A stretch of 64,000 nucleotides of DNA, taken from contig JBLICU010000002.1 of NCBI GenBank assembly GCA_047632435.1, forward strand, positions 62,001 through 126,000, written 5' to 3'. Under the pieces are notes generated by a model, which was not told the DNA's origin, did no database searches, and worked only from the letters and a program-made list of their open reading frames with translations. The DNA is from JAMZMI01 sp047632435. GTDB taxonomy: Bacteria; Bacteroidota; Bacteroidia; Cytophagales; Cyclobacteriaceae. This document shows, one piece after another, positions 10,229-18,267 of the stretch; positions within the stretch are counted from its first letter, which is position 1; the number at the start of each line of letters is the position of its first letter. Made by a program: the position numbers and the translations under genes.

Positions 10229-10244
10229 ATTCAAAATTTAGGTG

Positions 10245-11798
10245 TTAATAACCTATATTTTGTTTTAACACTCCATTTGATAGTTCAATTTCGACTTGTG
10301 GAATAGGTAAGAAACCCTTAGTACTTGCATCAAAAGTCACATCATACAATTCGTCATTACCAGTATATAATGGCCCAATATCACCTGTCACCGTAAACTC
10401 CTGACCCGCCACGGTAAGACCTCTCCTTAGCACATCAAAATATCTTAAGCCTTCTCCGGATAATTCCAAACGTCTCTCTCTGAACAAAATAACATCCGAA
10501 TAGCTAGCTTCGTCTGCCAGCCCTACTCTTTGTCTTACCCGATTTATATAAGTAACATTCTGATCAATCTCAGCTGCCATCAGCAATACATCCGAGAAAC
10601 GAATGATCCTAATGTTGGTCATATTATGAAGCTCTGGAGTACCTTGAATACCTCTGTCCACCAATCTGGTTGTATACTTATTGTTGTAATAACCAGTGTG
10701 CTGGTATGATCCTGTGTTTAAGGTCACTCCATTTTCAGTAAGAATTGTAGTCTGAGTCAAAATCGTTCCATCCAAACGTGGATCACCTTGCATAGCCTGA
10801 AAAAGTTTGTTTGATACAGTTCCGAATGCCCAACCGCGGTAATAGGTGCTTCCACCTGTTACCCTAGGACCCATTTTCTGTGCTGCGAGATTACCTTCTA
10901 CATATTGCTCGGATCCCCAATCTCCACCAACAGGAGTTCCAGCGAAAGAAATTTCAAATACATTTTCTATGCTAAATTCATTTGCTGCTAAAAACAATTC
11001 ATTGTAATCTGGAAGCAGGTCATGCGGACTATTGTTTATGATATCCTCCAATTGAGTCAAAACGTAAGCCCCGTCAACGGCTGTACCGTTTGCAGTCATG
11101 CCAGTACCGTAAACACCATTTTCAAATAAATAAACACGCCCAAGTAGTGCTTGAGCCGCCCATTTTGTGGCTCGTCCAGTTCCAATTGTTTCAGATAAGT
11201 TTGGAATAGCCTCAACCAAATCGGTAGCAATTTGATTGTAAATTACTGAAGGTGCTACTTGAGGTCTATTTCCATCAGCTAAACCAGATGCCACATCAGT
11301 GAAAAGAGGTACATTCTCGAAAAAGCGAACAAGTTCGAAGTTGAAGTAAGCCCTTAAAAATTTTGCTTCGGCCACCATTGTAGTTACAGCTGCTGCATCT
11401 TTTCCCTCCAAAAGAGGCTGTGCCTTTTCTATTGTGAAATTCGCTCGATAAACTCCGAAGAAATTCTTTTTCCAAAGTGATCTTGCTACTCCATTACCGG
11501 TTGATATTGAAAAGGTGTTGAGTTCATCATCCTCCGCGCCATCACCGGCATCTTGCCCGCCAGCAAACGCATCGTCAGATAAAACTTCAGCTAAAAACAA
11601 TGGTGGTGCCCATCCAAAATTGGTTCCTTTTTGATGTCCAAGAACATCGTAAGTTGCGATTAAGGCTTGATCCAGTTCCTCAGGTGTACTGAAATATTCA
11701 CTGGAAAATAATGTTGCCTGCGGATTAAGCGTCAAATAGTCTTCAGAACAAGAAGTAAATACGATAATCGATAATACTATTAAGATTGATTTTTTCAT
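10245..11798 (-). CDS. SusD-like glycan-binding lipoprotein
   Basis: 517 residues with lipobox Cys17 (FTSCSEDYL). It carries the usual SusD/RagB features: NPQATLFSSEYFSTPEELDQAL at the start, TPR-rich helices such as AEAKFLRAYFNFELVRFFENVPL, and the C-terminal RERRLELSGEGLRYFDVLRRG and LPIPQVEIELSNG. SusD caps the SusC channel at the cell surface and binds the glycan before import. It starts 30 bp after the SusC stop, the usual pairing. Substrate is inferred as a beta-glucan from the adjacent GH16, GH17 and GH30 genes. Confidence 0.97.
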   Translation of the reverse strand: MKKSILIVLSIIVFTSCSEDYLTLNPQATLFSSEYFSTPEELDQALIATYDVLGHQKGTNFGWAPPLFLAEVLSDDAFAGGQDAGDGAEDDELNTFSISTGNGVARSLWKKNFFGVYRANFTIEKAQPLLEGKDAAAVTTMVAEAKFLRAYFNFELVRFFENVPLFTDVASGLADGNRPQVAPSVIYNQIATDLVEAIPNLSETIGTGRATKWAAQALLGRVYLFENGVYGTGMTANGTAVDGAYVLTQLEDIINNSPHDLLPDYNELFLAANEFSIENVFEISFAGTPVGGDWGSEQYVEGNLAAQKMGPRVTGGSTYYRGWAFGTVSNKLFQAMQGDPRLDGTILTQTTILTENGVTLNTGSYQHTGYYNNKYTTRLVDRGIQGTPELHNMTNIRIIRFSDVLLMAAEIDQNVTYINRVRQRVGLADEASYSDVILFRERRLELSGEGLRYFDVLRRGLTVAGQEFTVTGDIGPLYTGNDELYDVTFDASTKGFLPIPQVEIELSNGVLKQNIGY

Positions 11799-11828
11799 AA
11801 CAATTAATCTTTTGTGATTGAATCTTTA

Positions 11829-14800
11829 TTAAAAGGTAATTGAAGTACCAAGTCTGAAAGTGCGTGCCTGCGGGTAGATACCACGATCTATTCCCGTATC
11901 ACGGATATTAATGTTACCGTCAGTAACTGTTGATCCAACTTCAGGATCTGCACCACTGTAATCGGTCAAAGTCAAGAGATTTTCTGCTGAAACAAATACT
12001 CTCCAATTCGAGCAGTTGATTTTATCCAGAATGGCGCTTGGAATCCGATAACCAAATTGAATGTTCTTCAACCTGATGTACGAACCATCTTCAATATTTA
12101 CCATATCAGTTGCATTGGTATAGTTTTCATTCGGATCACCTGAAACCAATCTTGGTATATCATTACTTGGATTTTCAGCTGTCCATTGATTTAATATTTT
12201 GGTCTGTCTGTTTGAAGTAAGGATATCAGGTCGATTCATTCCATTAAATACATCAATACCAAGCTGTCCAGTGATCAAAGCCGAAAAATCAAATCCCTTG
12301 TAGTCCATTGATAAACTGGAACCAAGTGTCCAATCAGGAAGTGGACTTCCAATGGCTGTTTTATCATTATCAGAGATTCTTCCGTCACCATCCACATCTA
12401 CGAATCGAATATCACCAGGCTTAGCATTTGGCTGTATAGGATCACCTTCCTTATTAATATGTGCAAATACATCTGCATTTGACTGAAATATACCGTCGGT
12501 TTTAAACCCAAAAAATGAAACCACGGGCTCACCTTCTATGGTTCTAGTTACTTCTCCAGCTAATGCCCATGATGCACCAGATATGAATCCAGCATCATTG
12601 GCTACTTTGGTCATGGTATTCTTATTGTATGTTGCATTAAAACCGACAGAATACTTAAAATCATTTTTCTGACTTCTCCATTGAGCGGTAATTTCAAAAC
12701 CTTCATTTTCCATCTCTCCAATGTTGGCCACTCTCAGGTCTTGACCTAATGTGGAAACACCTGTAACCGTCTGAAGCAAATCTTTAGTAGTCTTCTTATA
12801 GTAATCAAAAGTGGCCGTCAATCGATTGTCAAAGAAACCGGTTTCAAGACCAATATCAAATTGCTGAGAAGCCTCCCATTTGATATCTTGATTTTCTAAA
12901 AAGGCTGGAATCGCACCATTTTGTGCACCATTTGAAAGATTATATGCGACGTTAAAGTCCACTGTCGACTCATATAAAAAGGTGCCAATCCGGTCATTTC
13001 CATTTTGGCCCCATGATGTTCTTACTTTCAAAAGACTCAATTGATCAATTTTTGGAAAGAAGGGTGCTTCATTGATTACCCAGCTCGCTCCGAAAGACCA
13101 AAAATTCGCAAACTTATTATTAGCGCCAAAGTTGGAAGAACCATCTCGTCGTTGTGTAATTGACAATGAAATACGCTCATTGTAATCATATAACAACCTA
13201 GAAAAGAATGAAGCCCGTGTAGTTCTGGAAGCAGTACTACCTGCCGTCTTAGTTGAATCTACAGCAAGATCCAAATAGATCAAATTAGAATTATCAGTAT
13301 TTATACCCTGTCCACCTGCGGTTAATTGTTGCCATTGGTTGTCTAGTAGTGTTGTTCCTGCAAGAAGGTTGAACCTGTGATTTCCAAGTTCTTTCACATA
13401 GGATGCTGTGTTTTCAAGTTGAAATACAGAATTGCGCTGTATTTCTCGACTTAAACTTGTTGCCGCAATATTGTTAAATGTTCCAGTAAGAAAGTAGAGT
13501 GGCCTATGTGAACTTATATCCAAAAAGCTTAAATCTGTACCCACTGATGTCTTCAATTGAAGACCTTTAATTGGCTCAATCTGGGCAAAAATATTTCCTA
13601 AGATTTGATCCTTGATAACCACCTGATTTTGGATTTCCAGTCTTGCAAGTGGATTCACAACTTCACCAGCCACGTATTGAGATATTGCATAGACATTGCC
13701 ATTAGCATCTGTTACCACTGGCTCGGCAGAATAAGGTGCTTGTTCAAGTAGCGAAGCATCTGTCTGAAAAATTGGTGTCAATGGATCCAAATTTAAAGCA
13801 CTGCTATACGCACCATTAAAAGATCCATTGGAAGTCACTCCTCTGGTTGTTAGGTGTGTGTAGGAAATTGTCTGTCCCCAGCTGAAAATTTTATTGACAT
13901 CTGTGCGAGTGTTCAGACGTGCAGTATATCTCTCAAATCTTGACTTATCACCTCCTATTATTCCTTCTTGATTGAAATAAGACACACTTGATGCAAATGA
14001 TGTTTTTTCGCTACCACCTTCAATACCCACATAGTGACTCTCTATGGCTGCATTTCGCGTGAAAAGTTCTTTCTGCCAGTCTGTATCATACGGCGAAACC
14101 TGAAGAGGATCAATTAGCGTTCCGCTCAAATCTTTAGCTCCAGCTTGCGCCATTACTTGTTGATATTCACCTGCATTCAGTAGATCAACTGTACTCACAG
14201 CATTCTGCACACCATAGAATCCTGTATAGGTTACAGAAATCCTTCCTTCTTTCGAACCAGATTTAGTGGTTATTAGAATGACTCCATTGGCCGCTCTGGC
14301 TCCATAGATTGAAGTAGAAGCTGCATCCTTAAGTACTTCCATGGATTTGATATCGGCCGGATTTAAGTTATCAATACTCGCCACAGCTATGCCGTCCACT
14401 AAAATTAATGGATCCGCATTTCCATCAGTTCCGATACCACGAATACGAATACTCGGTTTCTCTCCTGGTTGACCTGATTGATTCAGTAACTGAACACCAG
14501 CGGCTCTACCTTGTAAAGCCTGATCAACGCTAATGACAGGCGTTGAGTTGATTTCCTCAGCAGAAACACTCTCAATGGCACCTGTAAGTACTTTTTTCTT
14601 TTGAACGCCATAACCGATTACCACAACTTCGTCCAATTGTTCGATATCAAGTCGAAGTGCTACATCGATAATTGTATTGGCTCCAACTGCAATTTCCTGA
14701 GTTTTATATCCAATAAATGAAACAATTAAAACATCAGTAGCAGAGACACTCAGTCGGTAATTTCCATCAAAATCTGTTACGGTACCTCGGGAACCGGTTC

Positions 14801-14942
14801 CTTTAACTATAAGGTTCACACCCGGTATGGATTCACCTGTTTCACCGTCGGTAACAGTACCAGAAACAGTCATTTCCTGCGCATGGACCCATGGAAACAC
14901 CATAGTCAGGAGGAGTATTAGGAGTAGTAAATTTTTGTTCAT
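11829..14942 (-). CDS. SusC-like TonB-dependent glycan transporter
   Basis: 1037 residues with a signal peptide ending near VHAQ. Order of domains: CarboxypepD_reg-like barrel (GTVTDGETGESIPGVNLIVKG), TonB box region (EVVVIGYGVQKKK), plug (ALQGRAAGVQL, LVDGIAV, SMEVLKDAASTSIYGARAANGVI), then a large outer-membrane beta barrel ending in FRLGTSITF with a terminal aromatic. It imports oligosaccharides together with the SusD partner immediately downstream. It lies 42 bp after the GH16 gene, an uncommon order because GH16 and the PKD lipoprotein precede rather than follow susCD. Confidence 0.97.
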   Translation of the reverse strand: MNKNLLLLILLLTMVFPWVHAQEMTVSGTVTDGETGESIPGVNLIVKGTGSRGTVTDFDGNYRLSVSATDVLIVSFIGYKTQEIAVGANTIIDVALRLDIEQLDEVVVIGYGVQKKKVLTGAIESVSAEEINSTPVISVDQALQGRAAGVQLLNQSGQPGEKPSIRIRGIGTDGNADPLILVDGIAVASIDNLNPADIKSMEVLKDAASTSIYGARAANGVILITTKSGSKEGRISVTYTGFYGVQNAVSTVDLLNAGEYQQVMAQAGAKDLSGTLIDPLQVSPYDTDWQKELFTRNAAIESHYVGIEGGSEKTSFASSVSYFNQEGIIGGDKSRFERYTARLNTRTDVNKIFSWGQTISYTHLTTRGVTSNGSFNGAYSSALNLDPLTPIFQTDASLLEQAPYSAEPVVTDANGNVYAISQYVAGEVVNPLARLEIQNQVVIKDQILGNIFAQIEPIKGLQLKTSVGTDLSFLDISSHRPLYFLTGTFNNIAATSLSREIQRNSVFQLENTASYVKELGNHRFNLLAGTTLLDNQWQQLTAGGQGINTDNSNLIYLDLAVDSTKTAGSTASRTTRASFFSRLLYDYNERISLSITQRRDGSSNFGANNKFANFWSFGASWVINEAPFFPKIDQLSLLKVRTSWGQNGNDRIGTFLYESTVDFNVAYNLSNGAQNGAIPAFLENQDIKWEASQQFDIGLETGFFDNRLTATFDYYKKTTKDLLQTVTGVSTLGQDLRVANIGEMENEGFEITAQWRSQKNDFKYSVGFNATYNKNTMTKVANDAGFISGASWALAGEVTRTIEGEPVVSFFGFKTDGIFQSNADVFAHINKEGDPIQPNAKPGDIRFVDVDGDGRISDNDKTAIGSPLPDWTLGSSLSMDYKGFDFSALITGQLGIDVFNGMNRPDILTSNRQTKILNQWTAENPSNDIPRLVSGDPNENYTNATDMVNIEDGSYIRLKNIQFGYRIPSAILDKINCSNWRVFVSAENLLTLTDYSGADPEVGSTVTDGNINIRDTGIDRGIYPQARTFRLGTSITF

Positions 14943-14984
14943 ATCTGTGTCTTTAAATCAATTAAAATTAGGATTGGGCTATAA

Positions 14985-16097
14985 TTAGTTAGGTTGGAAT
15001 ACTCTTATGTAGTCTACTGCCATTTTTTGTGGAAATGAGGTAGAGGTATTTGGGCTGCCTGGCCAGTTACCACCTACAGCTATATTCATTATAAAAAAGA
15101 ATTCCTTAGTTAATTCTGATAAACCCTCCGGTGAAATATCAGCACCATGGTATTGAACATCATCTATATACCATAATATTGAAGAGGCTGTCCATACAAT
15201 GGAGTATACATGAAAACTATCACTGAGATTGCCCACTAATAATTTTCGACTGCCGCCATATAGCGCACGTTCACCTCCGTTATCCCAATGGATGGTACCG
15301 TGTGTTACATTGTCACGACCATCTCCGCCACCGACCATTTCCATGATGTCTATCTCGCCACATGAAGGCCAACCGACTGTAGTAATATTTTTACCTAACA
15401 TCCATAAAGCAGGCCAGATGCCTTGTCCTTCTGGCATTTGAGCTCGGATATCAACTCTTCCGTATTGAAAATTAAATTTATTCTGAGTGGTGAGTCTTGA
15501 TGAAGTATATGCTGCTCCACTAAAAGCCTCCCTTTTAGCATCAATTAGCAAAAATCCATCGCCAACTGCTGTATTGCTTTCGCGATAATATTGTAATTCG
15601 TTGTTGCCCCAGCCATTGCTTCCGGTTCCTGTTTCAAAATTCCATTTAGTCTGATCCAGAGCAGTCCCATTAAATTCGTCCTGCCAAATCAAATTCATGC
15701 CATCATAAGTAAGCGGTGTGCTGTAACCTTTGGATCCATCAATTAGTCCAGTAGCATCTCCTATGAGGATAGTTAATTGACGATCTTGTTTTAAGTATCT
15801 GCCTGAAGCACCAATGGCTCTGATGTCAATTGCATAGACATCTGTTTCGGTGTAAGTATGGGTAAAAATGCCCGTTGTATTTGTGATTGGATCAATGCCT
15901 GTTTCTCCAGAATCGAAGTAATATTCTGAAGTATTTTCTGCGGTCACAGTGATGTCAATTTTGCCAGAACCGTCTTCCAGATTGATCAGATCAATAACAA
16001 GATTGGTGGGATCTGATGAATTGACAGTGCTGTCTTCACCACAAGAGGTTAGTAAAATGGTTAGTAGAAAAGAGGAGAGAATCAAGCTTCTGAGCAT
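14985..16097 (-). CDS. GH16 laminarinase-type lipoprotein with N-terminal Ig/PKD-like domain
   Basis: 370 residues with lipobox Cys19 (LLTSC). Residues 30-115 form a small beta domain of PKD/Ig type; residues 135-370 are the GH16 jelly roll. The catalytic motif GEIDIME is intact: nucleophile E248, D250 and acid/base E253. Other landmarks are IWQDEFNG, WNFETGTGSNGWGNNELQYY, GIWPALWMLG and THGTIHW, characteristic of bacterial beta-1,3-glucanases. It probably makes the first endo-cuts in the glucan at the cell surface. A hairpin separates it from the upstream PKD lipoprotein gene. Confidence 0.95.
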   Translation of the reverse strand: MLRSLILSSFLLTILLTSCGEDSTVNSSDPTNLVIDLINLEDGSGKIDITVTAENTSEYYFDSGETGIDPITNTTGIFTHTYTETDVYAIDIRAIGASGRYLKQDRQLTILIGDATGLIDGSKGYSTPLTYDGMNLIWQDEFNGTALDQTKWNFETGTGSNGWGNNELQYYRESNTAVGDGFLLIDAKREAFSGAAYTSSRLTTQNKFNFQYGRVDIRAQMPEGQGIWPALWMLGKNITTVGWPSCGEIDIMEMVGGGDGRDNVTHGTIHWDNGGERALYGGSRKLLVGNLSDSFHVYSIVWTASSILWYIDDVQYHGADISPEGLSELTKEFFFIMNIAVGGNWPGSPNTSTSFPQKMAVDYIRVFQPN

Positions 16098-16134
16098 AAC
16101 AGATAATTACTTATTTTAATAAATTTTAAGAATA

Positions 16135-16159
16135 CCGGGTTACCAATGTGGCAACCCGG
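16135..16159 (-). terminator. Hairpin between the PKD lipoprotein and GH16 genes
   Basis: Arms 16135-16144 and 16150-16159 pair at 9 of 10 positions around a 5-nt loop in a GC-rich island within AT-rich DNA. Read leftwards it is followed by TATTCTTAAAATTT, an imperfect U tract. It may be a partial terminator or an RNA-stabilising stem that sets the level of the first gene of the locus. Confidence 0.5.
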
Positions 16160-16198
16160 ATCCTATCAACTAATAAACTATGATAAAGATTATTAAGA

Positions 16199-18028
16199 TT
16201 AGTTTTTAACCAATTTGTAAGTCCATGCAGCTGATCTATCAAGACCTGCACTGATGTCAATAGACACTACCATTACATCACCTGAATATGAGATAATTTC
16301 ATAAGTGTTTGATCCATCGCGAGGCTCTGTAAGTTCAGCACCACTTGCTCCTTTATAGAAACCTATGTAAGCGCCATTGCCACTTAAAGTGACTGTAGGA
16401 TTACCGCCATCAACACCGTCAGCAAAAGTATAAGTGAATGTTCCTCCACCCCAAGTAGTTAAATTTGCAGGAAGAGAACCAACAGCATAACAACCATTAG
16501 CATCGACACCATTTACTCCTCCTTCTAGGAATACTTCAGCTTTAGGATCATGTACAAATGAGCCATCAGCTCCGAAAGTAAATGTGTCATCAAATAAACA
16601 AATTGCCGCATCAACCCAACCTTGATCGATTTTGTACCAGTCACCATTTCCGATTCCAGGTCCAACTACAAGTGCATTTGGCTCAGCAGGAACATTCCAT
16701 GTAGTACCAGCCAAATCAGCAGCAGTTACAGTTACAGCACATGCAGAGCAAGTATTGAAGCAATAAGAAACTGTCATATCACCAGTGCCTGTAGAAAGAC
16801 CTCTGTTGTAATTAGTTGCATCACTTGAAATTATACACTCAAGATCCGCGTTATCCCACTGCTCAAATGCAGCCCAGCCGTCCATCTGAAATTTGTATTC
16901 TATGTTATCTGTGCTTGCTGGAAGTGGCAATGTTACTTCCCACACGCCATCAACGTCCGCATCTGATAATGGATTAGCATCACCGCTCCATCCGTTAAAT
17001 GATCCACTTACATAAACAGTAGTAAAAGCTCCGGAGTAATCATTCATGTCAACTTTGAAAGTCACATTTACTTCCTCAACCGCTGCACACTCACCAACAA
17101 CAATTTTGTCAGATGCATTGTCATAACTCACTAAGGTAGTTCTCCAGAATCCTCCTGGAATCGGGGTTTCAACGACCAAAGTATCAACTTCAGCATTTAC
17201 CAACTTAACAACAGTATATGATACAGTTGCTTGAGGAACAGATACTTCAGCATTATCTGCCGCTTTAGGTAGTCCTATAAATCCACCAACTATTACCAAT
17301 GAACCTGAAGCCGGATTAAACGTGAAATCATGCGTTCCTGAATTCCAACCATTCAAGTCTTCACCATTTGCTCCAACCCAATTGGACGCATCAGATGCAT
17401 CGAAACAGCCACCTAATAAATCCGCTTTGAAAGCACCTTCAGCCCAAGCATCTCCATTGTTTTCAAATGTAAAAGTTCCGTCTGTATTGAATGTCCATGT
17501 ATCATCCATGATACATTCACGAACACACAATGGCTCAACACCACCCAAAGACCACCAAATCTGATCTCTAGCTTCGGGGAAAACATCATAGGCATTCACA
17601 CCAGTTGAAGCGTCAGCAATGAACTGCCATACTTTACCATTGTCACCAACAAGAGTTCTCTGAGTAGCCAATGGATCATTTAAAGCCACTGTTTCAGATT
17701 TAGATGCATTTCCAGCGTCATTAGTGGCTGTAAGCGTTACGGTATATGTATCAGCTTCTGCATACGCGTGTACCGGGCTTTCTTCTGTAGAAGTCTCGCC
17801 ATCACCAAAATCCCATGCATAAGAAGTTGCATTTTGAGAGAAATTACTAAATGTTACTTTCAAGAAATCAGCAGCATCAACCTGAAACTGAAAACTTGCA
17901 ATCGGATCTTCAGTAACAACAGGATCATCGCCCGTGTCAGTTAGAGCATCACATGCAATCGAAAATGCAGTAGCACCTACAATTGCGAACACCATCATTT
18001 GTTTGATGTAAAATTTGACTTTTTTCAT
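16199..18028 (-). CDS. PKD lipoprotein, SusE/F-position surface glycan-binding protein
   Basis: 609 residues with lipobox Cys26 (FSIACDAL). Domains in order: PKD at about 42-118 (YAWDFGDGETSTEESPVHAY); a beta-rich module at about 130-310 with DDTWTFNTDGTFTF; a CBM20/48-like beta sandwich at about 320-425 (VYVSGSFNGWSGDANPL, then WEVTLPLP); and a second copy of the module at about 442-609 with CLFDDTFTFGADGSF. No catalytic motif is visible. It is the first gene of the leftward operon and probably holds glycan at the cell surface. Conserved cysteines in both modules suggest disulphides. The function is inferred from position and domains; the duplicated module has no name I can give. Confidence 0.75.
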   Translation of the reverse strand: MKKVKFYIKQMMVFAIVGATAFSIACDALTDTGDDPVVTEDPIASFQFQVDAADFLKVTFSNFSQNATSYAWDFGDGETSTEESPVHAYAEADTYTVTLTATNDAGNASKSETVALNDPLATQRTLVGDNGKVWQFIADASTGVNAYDVFPEARDQIWWSLGGVEPLCVRECIMDDTWTFNTDGTFTFENNGDAWAEGAFKADLLGGCFDASDASNWVGANGEDLNGWNSGTHDFTFNPASGSLVIVGGFIGLPKAADNAEVSVPQATVSYTVVKLVNAEVDTLVVETPIPGGFWRTTLVSYDNASDKIVVGECAAVEEVNVTFKVDMNDYSGAFTTVYVSGSFNGWSGDANPLSDADVDGVWEVTLPLPASTDNIEYKFQMDGWAAFEQWDNADLECIISSDATNYNRGLSTGTGDMTVSYCFNTCSACAVTVTAADLAGTTWNVPAEPNALVVGPGIGNGDWYKIDQGWVDAAICLFDDTFTFGADGSFVHDPKAEVFLEGGVNGVDANGCYAVGSLPANLTTWGGGTFTYTFADGVDGGNPTVTLSGNGAYIGFYKGASGAELTEPRDGSNTYEIISYSGDVMVVSIDISAGLDRSAAWTYKLVKN

Positions 18029-18267
18029 ACCTTCAATTTTTTAATAGTTTTTTAGTTTGATTATTACGCTATTGATAATCGCAAACGATTTCATTAACGA
18101 TATTTCAAATTTGTTAATAAATATCTAAAATAACCTATAATTTACCACAACAAGACTACATCATAGCTCATTTTAGAATACATCAATTATACATCAACGT
18201 ACCACAAAAAGCCCTGTATGGATATTTTAAGCTATTTTTATCAAAAAATGTATTTATTGAAATTATT

